Origin: Mesorhizobium sp. AR02
GTDB lineage: Bacteria; Pseudomonadota; Alphaproteobacteria; Rhizobiales; Rhizobiaceae
Length of the DNA stretch: 64,000 bases
Assembly: GCF_024746835.1 (NCBI RefSeq)
Contig: NZ_CP080531.1
Span: forward strand, 3,162,001 to 3,226,000
Direction of reading: 5' to 3'
In this document: in pieces, positions 10,885-19,043 of the stretch
Layout of the letters: each line of letters starts with the position of its first letter
Numbering within the stretch: position 1 is the stretch's first letter
Position numbers and translations under genes: made by a program
The notes under the pieces: generated by a model
What the model saw: only the letters and a program-made list of their open reading frames with translations
What the model was told of the DNA's origin: nothing
Database searches by the model: none

Positions 10885-11195
10885 AGAGGGGTTGTCCGCA
10901 CCCAGGATCGAGCTTGGGGAATGGGCTGGCTGAGCCAAGCCTCACGGGCATGAGCGCACCATTGCTGGCGTCGAACGCCAGGCGATCAGCGGCAACGCCA
11001 GCAATAGCCCCGCTGATCGTGCCTTGTTCAGGTCGCGATGCCGAAGCCGCTGCTATGCTTGCACTGCAGCCACAAGCAGCTGCTCGCCCGTTACAGGAAG
11101 GCCGCCCCGTTTGAGCCCGTCACCGATGGTATTGCCACGAAGAAGGCTGCCGTGATCGGAAACAGGAAGCCGATCAACGACCCCGGAACGATGCT
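10885..11195. other. Intergenic stretch, no convincing gene
   Basis: About 310 bases between the autotransporter and the Atu4866-like remnant. Only short frames occur. A minus-strand reading around 11110-11180 gives a hydrophobic LIGFLFPITAAFFVAIP segment, but it is cut by stops and has no start. Probably decayed coding DNA. Confidence 0.4.
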
Positions 11196-11423
11196 TCATC
11201 CGCGCCTGTATAAGATCATGCCGGCATGATGCAGCATATCGTCGATGAACTCGCCATCGGCCGTGAAGCCGATGTCGTCCCAATAGTCGATGTGGTTGCC
11301 CGTGCCGGCATAGCGCCCCTGATACGCCCTCTCGCCCATTCCCCGGGCCTCGACATAGCGGTCGTTCGGCGGGAGTTCGTGGCATATGTGGCCGTTACCG
11401 AAGGTGGTCCGAGGACTTGATTA
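11196..11423 (-). pseudogene. Atu4866-domain protein, N-terminally truncated remnant
   Basis: Minus-strand frame ending at TGA 11198-11196 reads GNGHICHELPPNDRYVEARG, then AYQGRYAGTGNHIDYWDDIG, then FTADGEFIDDMLHHAGMILY. This is the pattern of the small Atu4866 domain family (usually preceded by YVGMWVT and a signal peptide). Here the upstream part is lost: an in-frame TAA lies near 11420 and there is no start codon. Function of the family is unknown to me beyond a solved Agrobacterium structure. Confidence 0.7.
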
Positions 11424-11543
11424 TAGGTCCCCTTGCTCGATTGCCGGGCCCCGTGCTTCGTCAGGGCATGTTGGATAGGCTATGTGCCTCTGCCGCCTCC
11501 AGAGTACCGGTAAAGTGACAACTCGGTTGCCGAAATGGCGAGG

Positions 11544-12359
11544 TCACTTGTTGAAATTCGCGATAAACTGCCCGAATTGCTGAGTGGGGGGGCGCGCGAA
11601 CATCTCCTTTGGTTCACCCACCGAATCCACCTCGCCCTTGTGAAGGAACATCACCTTGCTCGATACGTCGCGGGCAAAACTCATTTCGTGCGTGACCACC
11701 AACATGGTGCGCCCCTCCTCCGCAAGCGAGCGCATGACCCGCAGCACCTCGCCAACCAGTTCCGGATCAAGCGCGGATGTCGGCTCGTCAAACAGCATTA
11801 CCTTGGGATTCATCGCCAGGGCGCGCGCTATGGCGGCGCGCTGTTGCTGGCCGCCTGACATGTGAGGGGGATAGTAGTTGCGACGCTCCCATATCCCGAC
11901 GCGCTTCAGCAATGCCTCGGCCTGCTCCAGGCATTCGGCGCGCGGGCGCTTCAGCACATGCGTCGGCGCGGCGACAAGGTTCTCGAGCACGGTCATGTGC
12001 GACCAAAGATTGAAACTCTGGAAGACCATGGCGAGATTGGCCCGAATCCGTTCGACCTGGCGCATATCGGCCGGCGCTTGATGACCGTCGCGGCTTTGCT
12101 TCATCTTGATGAGCTCGCCGTCGACCCGCACTTCGCCGGAGTCCGGGGTCTCCAGGAGGTTGATGCAGCGAAGCATCGTGCTCTTGCCCGAGCCCGAAGA
12201 GCCGAGGATAGAAATGACGTCGCCCTTATGGGCTTCGAGCGAAATGCCCTTGAGCACCTCATGATCGCCAAAGCACTTGCGCATGTCTTTGACGCTGATG
12301 GCTGACTTGTCGTCCGGGGACGGTGCTGCTTTCGCGGCAGCGGCGACATTTGCCGACAT
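11544..12359 (-). CDS. Polar/basic amino acid ABC transporter, ATP-binding protein
   Basis: A 271-residue HisP/GlnQ/OccP-type ATPase. Walker A GSSGSGKST, signature MSGGQQQRAAIARALA, Walker B VMLFDEPTSALD, switch His in VVTHEMSFA. It powers import through the two permeases encoded just upstream. The ATG at 12359 follows GGAGGT and overlaps the TGA of the upstream permease by one base, indicating translational coupling; a GTG one codon earlier is also possible. Confidence 0.95.
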   Translation of the reverse strand: MSANVAAAAKAAPSPDDKSAISVKDMRKCFGDHEVLKGISLEAHKGDVISILGSSGSGKSTMLRCINLLETPDSGEVRVDGELIKMKQSRDGHQAPADMRQVERIRANLAMVFQSFNLWSHMTVLENLVAAPTHVLKRPRAECLEQAEALLKRVGIWERRNYYPPHMSGGQQQRAAIARALAMNPKVMLFDEPTSALDPELVGEVLRVMRSLAEEGRTMLVVTHEMSFARDVSSKVMFLHKGEVDSVGEPKEMFARPPTQQFGQFIANFNK

Positions 12360-13096
12360 CACAACACCTCCGGGACTGGTTTGATTTGCTGGCTCTGCTC
12401 GGGCGGGGGACGCAGATGCGGTGAAAGCAGGTATTCAACCCAGGCAAACAGCCGGGCGATCGACAGGTTGAGCAGCAGATAGATGACACCGGCGCAAGTC
12501 AGCACCTCGATCGGCCGGAACGTGTCGTGCTGGATTTTCTGTGCCGTTCCCATCATCTCCATGATCGTCACCACGGAAGCGAGCGCGGTCGCCTTCGTCA
12601 TCAGGATGATCTCGGTCGAATAGGCCGGCAAGGCCAGGCGGAGCGCTATGGGCAATGTCACAATGCGGAACCGTGTAAACGCGGACATGCCGAAGGCCTT
12701 GGCCGCCTCGATCTGCCCGACCGGCACGGCCCGGAGCGCGCCGCGGAAAATCTCGCTCTCATAAGCGGCGGTGTTGAGCGCCATCGCGACGATCGTGCAA
12801 TACATGGGGTCCCGCAGGATCGGCCAAAGAATCGGGCTGTGGCGAACAAAATCGAACTGGGAAAGGCCGAAATAGATCAGATAGAGCTGCACCAGCAGCG
12901 GCGACCCACGGAAGACAAAGACATAGGCCCGGGTGAAATATTCGCCGGATTTGTAGCCCGATGCCCGCAACCAGGTCAGGCCGGTGGCGATAACCAGACC
13001 GATGGCAACACCGAAGAACCAGATCTCAAGCGTCAGCGGCAGTGCTTTCAGCACGCTCCACATGGTCGAAAGGTAGAAGTTGTAATCCACCGCCAC
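12359..13096 (-). CDS. Amino acid ABC transporter permease (HisM/OccM type)
   Basis: A 245-residue membrane protein with the N-terminal HEAT-family permease signature (FFGVAIGLVIATGLTW, FRGSPLLVQLYLIYFG) and the EAA loop AFRGALRAVPVGQIEAAKAFG-like region that contacts the ATPase. About five transmembrane helices. GTG start at 13096; the upstream permease stops three bases before it. Pairs with the next permease to form the channel. Confidence 0.93.
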   Translation of the reverse strand: MAVDYNFYLSTMWSVLKALPLTLEIWFFGVAIGLVIATGLTWLRASGYKSGEYFTRAYVFVFRGSPLLVQLYLIYFGLSQFDFVRHSPILWPILRDPMYCTIVAMALNTAAYESEIFRGALRAVPVGQIEAAKAFGMSAFTRFRIVTLPIALRLALPAYSTEIILMTKATALASVVTIMEMMGTAQKIQHDTFRPIEVLTCAGVIYLLLNLSIARLFAWVEYLLSPHLRPPPEQSQQIKPVPEVL

Positions 13097-13099
13097 CTC

Positions 13100-13846
13100 T
13101 TATTTCGGACGCAGAAAGCTGCGTGAGGTGTAACGCTCGGCCTTGTCGAAGATCGGCGTCGAGATCGAGGTCATCACGAGGTAGAGGATGCCGGCGACCG
13201 TGTAGAAAAGCAGCGAATGGTGCGTCGAGCGCGCCGCTTTGTTCGCCGTCAGCATCAGTTCGGCGACGCCGGTGACCGAGATCAAAGCCGAATCCTTGAT
13301 GGTCAATTGCCACACATTGCCCAGTCCCGGCACCGCCAGACGCAGCACCTGGGGCATGATCACGAGGCGAAAACGCAGCCAGGCCGACATGCCATAGGCG
13401 CGCGCCGCTTCCAGCTCGCCGCGATGGATTGCCAGGAACGACCCGCGGAAGACCTCGGCCTGGTAGGCGCCGGAAATGATGCCGACCGCGAGCACGCCGC
13501 CCAGGAAGCTCGGCATGTTCAAGATGTCGGTCGAACCGATCGATCCGGTGGACCTAGCCACGCCTGTCAGGATCTGCGTGCCGCCATAGTAGAAAAGGTA
13601 GATGACCAGAAGCTCTGGCTCACCGCGGAACACGGTCGTGTAGCTCTCGCCGATGAATCTCAGTCCGCCGCGATGCGAAAGCTTGGCCGCCGCCACGAGC
13701 GAGCCCAGCATGGCGCCGATCATCATCGAAACGACAGTGACCGCCAGGGTCCAGCCAATGCCCCAGAGCAGCTGCAAGCCCCAGCCGGCCGCCAACAGCT
13801 CATAGGCCGTCGACAGCTGATCCTCGAGACTGTTGAGAAAGTCCAC
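13100..13846 (-). CDS. Amino acid ABC transporter permease (HisQ/OccQ type)
   Basis: A 248-residue His/Glu/Gln/Arg/opine-type permease: GIGWTLAVTVVSMMIGAML, FRGEPELLVIYLFYYGG, and EAA loop AIHRGELEAARAYGMSAW. GTG start at 13846 with GGAGG five bases upstream. It lies between the binding-protein gene and the second permease, separated from the former by a hairpin that probably lowers its expression relative to the binding protein. Confidence 0.93.
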   Translation of the reverse strand: MDFLNSLEDQLSTAYELLAAGWGLQLLWGIGWTLAVTVVSMMIGAMLGSLVAAAKLSHRGGLRFIGESYTTVFRGEPELLVIYLFYYGGTQILTGVARSTGSIGSTDILNMPSFLGGVLAVGIISGAYQAEVFRGSFLAIHRGELEAARAYGMSAWLRFRLVIMPQVLRLAVPGLGNVWQLTIKDSALISVTGVAELMLTANKAARSTHHSLLFYTVAGILYLVMTSISTPIFDKAERYTSRSFLRPK

Positions 13847-13903
13847 CTACGCCTCCCCGGGCGTCGAGATGATGCATCGAAGGGTCGCCCGCCTCAATGC
13901 AAA

Positions 13904-13931
13904 AAAGGGAGCAGCCTTTACTGCTCCCTTT
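13904..13931 (-). terminator. Intercistronic attenuator/terminator hairpin
   Basis: Perfect 11-bp inverted repeat AAAGGGAGCAG/CTGCTCCCTTT with a six-base loop, between the binding-protein stop (13938) and the first permease start (13846). On the minus strand the stem runs into TTTTTTG. Such a site lets the binding protein be made in excess over the membrane components. Confidence 0.8.
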
Positions 13932-13937
13932 GCGACA

Positions 13938-14795
13938 TTACTTGGTAATGTCGATCTTGAACCACTGCATCGAGTATTTCGACACCGAGCCGTCATCGAG
14001 AGCGGCCTTGAGTGCCTTGTTGTAGATATCCTGCAGGTCTTTGTCGGTCTTGCGGAAAGCAGCACCGATGCCCGGTCCAAGGATCGGGCCGCCCTTGAAC
14101 TGCGGCCCGACGAATTCGAGATCCTTGGCGTCGGGCTTGGCCAGCGTGCCGAGGAAGTAGGTGGTGTCGGCGAAGGCCACGTCGAGGCGCCCGGCCATCA
14201 GGTCGAGATCATGCTCGTCGGTGGTCTTGTATTCATGGACGTTGGCGACATCCTTGAGATATTTGTCGGCAAACGTCGCCTCCGTGGTCGAAACCTGCAG
14301 TCCGACATTTTTGCCGGTCAGCTCCTTGCGCAGCGTGTCGAGCGCCGCCTTGGACTCGGCGTCGTCCTTGGAAAGATCGATCATCTTGCCGCTGTTGGAC
14401 AGCTGCGCCAGCGGCCCATTCTTGTCGGCAAGGAAAGCCACGGGCGATGAGGCATAGGGGATCGAGAAGTCGATGGTCTTCAGGCGCTCATCGGTGATCG
14501 ACATGCCGTCCATGACAATGTCGAACTTGCCCGCGGTGAGGCCGGGAATAACGCCGTCCCAGTCCTGCGCCTGGATCTTGCATTCGAGCTTCGCGCGGGC
14601 GCAGACGTCGTTGAGGATGTCCACTTCGAAGCCGACGATCTTGCCGCTGGCATCGGTCTGGTTCCACGGGGCGTAGGAGCCCTCCATGGCAACCGTCACT
14701 GTCTTCCAGTCCTTGGCCAAAGCCGGGGTCGAACAGGTCAGCGCCAGCGCGGCAAGCGCAATCCAACGTGATGATGTCACGATACTTTCTCCCAT
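13938..14795 (-). CDS. Periplasmic basic/polar amino acid-binding protein of the ABC importer
   Basis: Solute-binding protein family 3. Signal peptide SSRWIALAALALTCSTPALA is followed by the mature start KDWKTVTVAMEGSYAPWNQ; ligand-loop features are GFEVDILNDVCAR, DIVMDGMSITDERLK and IDFSIPYASSP. This set resembles lysine/arginine/ornithine and opine binders. ATG at 14795 is used; a GTG at 14780 has a better-spaced GGAG and would still leave an intact signal peptide. First gene of the four-gene import operon. Confidence 0.92.
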   Translation of the reverse strand: MGESIVTSSRWIALAALALTCSTPALAKDWKTVTVAMEGSYAPWNQTDASGKIVGFEVDILNDVCARAKLECKIQAQDWDGVIPGLTAGKFDIVMDGMSITDERLKTIDFSIPYASSPVAFLADKNGPLAQLSNSGKMIDLSKDDAESKAALDTLRKELTGKNVGLQVSTTEATFADKYLKDVANVHEYKTTDEHDLDLMAGRLDVAFADTTYFLGTLAKPDAKDLEFVGPQFKGGPILGPGIGAAFRKTDKDLQDIYNKALKAALDDGSVSKYSMQWFKIDITK

Positions 14796-14945
14796 ATTTT
14801 TGTTCTTAGAACCCTCAGATACCAATTGCTTAGCCTAGCCCCCATTCGCCGACAAGTGCTGTTTTCCGCTCCTGGAGCGGTTCCGCGTAACGATGAATCG
14901 CTCTGGTGGCCATCATTAACGCTTCAGTCTGCTTGCTGAAATTCA

Positions 14946-14987
14946 GAGCGGACGAAGAGATTCGAATCCTCGACCCAACCTTGGCAG
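14946..14987 (-). pseudogene. Decayed 3' end of a tRNA-Gly(GCC): probable old attachment-site scar
   Basis: Minus-strand reading gives CTGCCAAGGTTGGGTCGAGG, then ATTCGAATCTCTTCGTCCGC. It matches the 3' half of a rhizobial tRNA-Gly(GCC) (anticodon region, T arm, acceptor strand) with several substitutions that break the T stem and the CCA end. No 5' half is present. Integrative elements duplicate exactly this part of a tRNA at their far end, so it is read as a relic att site. The match is from memory of the tRNA, not from an alignment. Confidence 0.55.
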
Positions 14988-15068
14988 ATATATACAGCGT
15001 CTCCCAACATGGAGGCGGCGGTTGCGACGGGTTCGGGTTCCCAAAGCTTGTGGTAGCTAATCCCGTAG

Positions 15069-15251
15069 CTGGACTTGATGTTTACCGAAAGCTGCATCTT
15101 GGTGGCCGCGCTGCTGCGGCTGGCGAGGATGGAGGTGACGGCCCTGTCTATGCATGACGGGGGGATGGTGCAGGCGCGTTGCAATGAGGCCGCGCAAGAA
15201 GTGAGGGAGATCGTGGCGGAGAGGGAGGGACACTCTCCTCCAAGGGTATGA
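15069..15251 (+). pseudogene. C-terminal fragment of the family A polymerase-like protein (copy A)
   Basis: Reads LDLMFTESCILVAALLRLAR, then MEVTALSMHDGGMV, ending GHSPPRV. It aligns with the C-terminus of the full gene at 25337-26674 (LAFMESNILIEVLKRLRFMN, IVALPLHDAVLV), including the HD of motif C. It begins just after an in-frame TAG; weak similarity continues upstream with more stops. The last codons run through the attL core, so the original 3' end has been replaced. Confidence 0.7.
15214..15230 (+). repeat. attL core of the tRNA-Ser island
   Basis: TGGCGGAGAGGGAGGGA, identical over 17 bp to 31195-31211, which is the 3' end (with CCA) of the tRNA-Ser(CGA) gene on the minus strand. Flanking bases differ on both sides. 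It marks the left junction of the integrated island. Confidence 0.9.
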
Positions 15252-15293
15252 ACCCCTTGCATGCCTTGACTTCTGGCCTTTGAGGACCCACCT

Positions 15294-15316
15294 GTGGGGC
15301 ACCAGCGTGGGGCACC
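15294..15316 (+). promoter_or_regulatory. Left pair of candidate integrase arm-binding repeats
   Basis: TGGGGCACC occurs at 15295-15303 and 15308-15316, a 13-bp period, 65 bp inside attL and just before the integrase start. The same pair with the same period and orientation lies at 31111-31132 inside attR. Position and symmetry suit arm-type sites of the tyrosine integrase. Confidence 0.6.
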
Positions 15317-15325
15317 GGGGGCGAA

Positions 15326-16669
15326 ATGGCAAACCAGAGGCAATATCTCGAATGGCACGGACAACAGTGGCGGGTCCGCGTCAAGGTGCCCGCTCGGGTC
15401 CGAGATTTGATCGGGCGAGGCAAGCTAACTCATCCCCTCCACACCGCCGACCTCAAGGACGCGGATGTCCGCAAATGGCCCATCGTGTCCCGGCTCAAAG
15501 GTATCATTGCGGCAGCCGAGAAGGCGTTCGCGACGAATGATCCCTTGGAGGCGGAGGCGCTGCGACATCGGCTTTCGATGGACGATGAGGGCACTCAATA
15601 CGCAATCAACTTGCGGGCTCATCAGATTGAAGAGACCAACGGTCTGGACACGGCCAAAGCATTCTTCGCGCTCGCCAGCGGGCAGGTCACGCCGCTTGAC
15701 CACCACGCAACCGAGTTCCTCAAACACCAAGGCTACCGCCTCAAGTCCGAAGGAGACTTCCGGCGAGTGCTAGGGTGGCTCGGTGACTGGTTACGGGATA
15801 GCCGGCTCCCTGTGGCTCTTGAAGCCGTTAGACGGGTGGATGCCGGCAAGTTCCTCTCTGAGTCGTTGCTCGTCGGAAGAGGCCGCCAGAAGGCCACAGC
15901 CTACCTCGGCTTCATTAGGCAGTACTGGACCTGGCTTCTCGACAAGGGGCACCTGCCAGCCAGCGAGAACCCATGGGCAGGCCAAAGACTCCCCGCAGAG
16001 CGACGGCAGGCACGTGATGCGGAGACTGATAGGGGCAAGCGCCCATTTACGGACACTGAGATGACCAAGCTGCTCAATGGCGACGGCGGCCCACTGCTCA
16101 ATGACCTGATGCCAATCGGAGCGCTAAGCGGAATGCGGATCGAAGAGATTTGCCAGCTCCACGCTTCCGATTGCCGAGATGAGATGTTCAGCGTGTGGGC
16201 AGGGAAGACCGATAACGCCCGCCGTACCGTCCCGATCCACAGTGGCCTTAAGGAAATCGTCAGGCGGCGTACGGAGGGCAAGAAGGACACGGACTATCTG
16301 TTTGCCGACCTGCCGCCGATCCCAAAGTCTCGCGAGACCCGCTCCGATCCTGCCGCCAAGCAGTTCACCCGGTACCGCCGTAAGGTAGGGGTGGATGAGC
16401 GCCCGAACGATAAGGCCAAGAGCAATGTGGACTTCCACTCGTTCCGCCGCTGGTTCATCCGCAAGGCACGTGATGCCAAGCTTGCCGGAGCAGAGGGCTT
16501 TGACGAGTGGACTATCACGTGGGTGGTCGGACATACGGACAGCGACCGCGCGAAAAGCCTTGACCTAAGCCAGCACGGTTACGCGGGGATGGACCGGGAG
16601 GAGGCGAAGAGAGCGCTTGTGGAGGCCGTGAAGTTGCCGCTTGAAAATCTAGCGCCTATACCGGACTAA
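15326..16669 (+). CDS. Tyrosine-type site-specific integrase of the island
   Basis: A 447-residue phage-family integrase. The N-terminal ~60 residues (YLEWHGQQWRVRVKVPARVR) match the DUF6538-like arm domain, the middle is a SAM-like core-binding domain, and the C-terminus carries the catalytic set: Arg in LSGMRIEEICQL, HSFRR, WVVGH and the nucleophile Tyr in SQHGYAGM. It would recombine the 17-bp tRNA-Ser site. Starts with ATG at 15326, about 100 bp from attL, directly after the repeat pair. Confidence 0.93.
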   Translation: MANQRQYLEWHGQQWRVRVKVPARVRDLIGRGKLTHPLHTADLKDADVRKWPIVSRLKGIIAAAEKAFATNDPLEAEALRHRLSMDDEGTQYAINLRAHQIEETNGLDTAKAFFALASGQVTPLDHHATEFLKHQGYRLKSEGDFRRVLGWLGDWLRDSRLPVALEAVRRVDAGKFLSESLLVGRGRQKATAYLGFIRQYWTWLLDKGHLPASENPWAGQRLPAERRQARDAETDRGKRPFTDTEMTKLLNGDGGPLLNDLMPIGALSGMRIEEICQLHASDCRDEMFSVWAGKTDNARRTVPIHSGLKEIVRRRTEGKKDTDYLFADLPPIPKSRETRSDPAAKQFTRYRRKVGVDERPNDKAKSNVDFHSFRRWFIRKARDAKLAGAEGFDEWTITWVVGHTDSDRAKSLDLSQHGYAGMDREEAKRALVEAVKLPLENLAPIPD

Positions 16670-16693
16670 CGGACTATTGGAGGGCGGGATTGA

Positions 16694-17497
16694 TTGGGCA
16701 ACGCATCGACGAAAATAGGTATCTTAATCGCCGAAGGCGTCAAGTTCAACTATAGGACTTTCGCCGACTTTGGTGCGGGTGGCTATCCATCTGCATACAC
16801 TCCCGAATGGCTTACCTGGACAACTAGAGTTGGCAGTGCAGTCAAAGAGCTTTTTGCAAAAACCTCGGCACCGACTCGAATCCTTCAATCTGCGCAACTC
16901 GTACAGCTTCTTGGGAACGGTGAAGATAGTTTTAGACAAGCCAAAGCGTTCTACATGGGTGCGCTTGAGGCAGCAAAAAAAATCCTCGATGAAGACACCT
17001 TTGATGAGTTGCTTGCAACAACCCGCGCTGTCGCCCCCAGAGACCTCACGAATAAAGTCTTCATTGTGCACGGGCGCGACGATGCGGCCAAGGCCGAGCT
17101 AGAGATTATTCTGGCCGAGATGGGCTTGGAGCCCGTGGTTCTCCATCGGCAGGCAGACGGCGGCAACACGGTCATTGAAAAATTTGAGAAGCACGCTGAC
17201 GTAGGCTTTGCGTTCATCCTCCTTACTCCTGATGAAGTCGCCTATCTCGCGAGCGAAGAGGCTAAGCCAGATGCCGAACGAGAGAAGGAGCGTCGGGCAA
17301 GACCGAACGTTATCTTCGAGTTCGGCTATTTTGTCGGTCGCCTTGGCCGAGCCAGGACCTGTTGTCTTTATCGTGGTAATGTGGTGTTGCCCAGCGACTT
17401 AGGGGGCTTGGTCTATAAGCGTTTTGACCGCAGTGTTGAGGAGGTCGCGTACGGCATTCAGAAAGAACTGAAGGCTGCCGGATACTCCCTGAAATAG
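16694..17497 (+). CDS. TIR-like nucleotide-binding effector (CAP12/Pycsar-type TIR domain)
   Basis: A 267-residue protein. Residues ~1-115 are an uncharacterised helical region; residues ~120-265 form the TIR-like domain seen in Pycsar/CBASS effectors: VFIVHGRDDAAKAELE (122), LHRQADGGNTVIEKFE, FAFILLTPDE, and RARPNVIFEFGYFVGRLGR with the presumed catalytic Glu209. In that family activation leads to NAD+ depletion and abortive defence. No cyclase gene is adjacent, so its trigger is unknown. The TTG start at 16694 has GGAGGG nine bases upstream; no early ATG exists. Located directly behind the integrase, a usual place for defence cargo. Confidence 0.85.
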   Translation: MGNASTKIGILIAEGVKFNYRTFADFGAGGYPSAYTPEWLTWTTRVGSAVKELFAKTSAPTRILQSAQLVQLLGNGEDSFRQAKAFYMGALEAAKKILDEDTFDELLATTRAVAPRDLTNKVFIVHGRDDAAKAELEIILAEMGLEPVVLHRQADGGNTVIEKFEKHADVGFAFILLTPDEVAYLASEEAKPDAEREKERRARPNVIFEFGYFVGRLGRARTCCLYRGNVVLPSDLGGLVYKRFDRSVEEVAYGIQKELKAAGYSLK

Positions 17498-17511
17498 GTG
17501 TTGAGCGGCAA

Positions 17512-18105
17512 TCAAAGCTTGCGGCTATCTTGGTAGTCCCTCAACTCGGCATAACGCTGAGATGTCAGGCGCTCCCGCTCTCCGGCATAAATCATTGGCT
17601 GCATGCTTCCGCCCTCGACAAGTGACGCGGCTAATGAGGCTTGGCCATGCGCATACTTGGTCCACGTGTCTTGCGTCGCTCTGAGGCTTTCGAATTGATC
17701 CGCCCCCATATCCCGCTCCAACTCATCGAAGACGGTTTTCAGCAAAGCCTCGGTCCCCACGAGCGAGCTATATGCGCTTTGGTTCATATCGGCTTGCGTT
17801 AGCCCCGAGATTTGAAAGTTCTGCGAGAGACGTTCGGCAACATCAGAGGGCGTATTGGGATCCACAACCTTCTCAACGGCGTCCTCCAGTTGACGAAGGC
17901 GTGGCTTGTTAAAGAAGACCCGGCTTTCAAAATCTCTCACGTCCTCAAGGTCCATTCCTGACTGGTCCATCTTGGCCTTCAGTTCCACCAGCTTCGTCAC
18001 GTGACTTACTTGCTCACCACTGGCGGACTTCTCAACGAAGCGCCTTCCGAAATAGCCGATGACACCCCCGACAAGAACCGCAGCTGCGACGAATAGCTCG
18101 ATCAT
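17512..18105 (-). CDS. Membrane-anchored LprI/DUF1311-like protein
   Basis: A 197-residue protein with an N-terminal transmembrane anchor (MIELFVAAAVLVGGVIGYFG), a charged coiled region to about residue 110, and a C-terminal stretch resembling the lysozyme inhibitor LprI domain (TWTKYAHGQASLAASLVEGG, then ERLTSQRYAELRDYQ). The cysteines usual in that domain are absent, which suits a cytoplasmic-facing variant. ATG at 18105 is chosen because AAGGAGAG lies nine bases upstream. Convergent with the TIR gene, 14 bp between stops. Role unknown. Confidence 0.65.
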   Translation of the reverse strand: MIELFVAAAVLVGGVIGYFGRRFVEKSASGEQVSHVTKLVELKAKMDQSGMDLEDVRDFESRVFFNKPRLRQLEDAVEKVVDPNTPSDVAERLSQNFQISGLTQADMNQSAYSSLVGTEALLKTVFDELERDMGADQFESLRATQDTWTKYAHGQASLAASLVEGGSMQPMIYAGERERLTSQRYAELRDYQDSRKL

Positions 18106-18376
18106 TTGCAACGACTCTCCTTGCGACCCCAGCACAGTCCTAGAACATTGAGCACACGTCCATACTGCGGCAAACGGCCAGTCAAGTGGGCGTCTGCAAT
18201 CAATGAAATTTTGGGTCACAAATTTGACACCCCATATACGTGAGAGCGACGGCGAGGTTTCCCCCGTGCCCCCTACCGGCGTTGCAATTTGCTAGCGATT
18301 GGTATTGCCACCACGCCGTTCTTACTACTCTCCATTCCAGCGCACCAGGACGTAGATTAGAGCGAGGCCAAGGCTG

Positions 18377-18847
18377 TCATAGGAACGCTTGATAGGCTGT
18401 GGCTCCAACTTGGAGAGCGCTTCCGACAACGATCAAGGCAACAGACAATGCGAGCGGCGGGTGGGGGCGGTCGTCATGCTGCTCCAGCATCATCATCCTC
18501 TGCCCAATCATCTGGTTGATCTTCGGCAGCATGGGGGCAACCTGCTCTTCTTCGAGCACCTTGATTTTACGCCAACCCTTCTCGACGGATTCGGGAACAT
18601 ACCATTTGTAGCGCCGCCACGCCCTTATCCCTTCGGCGGTGAGCTTCTCTCGGTCGTTGACATAGAATGGCGTATGGCCGTCGCGGCGCGATTGCACGTT
18701 GATGCACTCAAGCGTAGCCATGGCCTTCTTCAGTCGCCTAATTTCTTGATCGATAACGTAGCGCGGAAGCAGGTCCCATGCGCCAAGACCGAATCCCCCC
18801 AAGTCTAGAAGTTGACCGATCAAAGATACGAAATTTGCCGGCTGCAA
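18377..18847 (-). CDS. Hypothetical protein with C-terminal membrane segment
   Basis: The frame is open from 19051, but its first part overlaps the promoter of the divergent resolvase. A TTG at 18847, six bases after GGGAG, gives a 156-residue protein starting MQPANFVSLIGQLLDL. It has a basic middle (AWRRYKWYVPESVEKGWRKI), a predicted coiled stretch with Met-rich KINQMIGQRMMMLEQ, and a single transmembrane helix near the C-terminus (LALSVALIVVGSALQVGATA). I do not recognise the family. Start codon is uncertain. Confidence 0.5.
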   Translation of the reverse strand: MQPANFVSLIGQLLDLGGFGLGAWDLLPRYVIDQEIRRLKKAMATLECINVQSRRDGHTPFYVNDREKLTAEGIRAWRRYKWYVPESVEKGWRKIKVLEEEQVAPMLPKINQMIGQRMMMLEQHDDRPHPPLALSVALIVVGSALQVGATAYQAFL

Positions 18848-18935
18848 GGCTGTCTCCCAAATTCTGTCCACACAGTTAGGAACTCTCAGCGGCAAACTCC
18901 AGTCGGTCCGCCGTCTCACTAGGGCAAGCCCATGT

Positions 18936-19023
18936 GAGTCTCGCAAAAGGCCGTCCAGACGGTCGCACATGAATGGTCTCTTGACATTTCGACTGCCAGT
19001 CTCGCATAGTGGTCTCACATGAA
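18936..19023 (+). promoter_or_regulatory. Candidate res sites and promoter of the resolvase gene
   Basis: Half-site AGTCTCGCA occurs at 18937-18945 and 18998-19006; GGTCGCACATGAA (18961-18973) recurs as GGTCTCACATGAA (19011-19023). Each pair brackets a short spacer, as in resolvase subsites. A -35-like TTGACA (18981-18986) is 17-18 bp from GCATAGT, placing the promoter inside the repeats, so the recombinase could repress itself. Confidence 0.45.
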
Positions 19024-19043
19024 CCCAATGGAGACCCGATGCC

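Noticed and set aside
11053..11385. A 110-codon minus-strand frame
   Set aside because: The Atu4866 similarity is in a different frame over the same bases.
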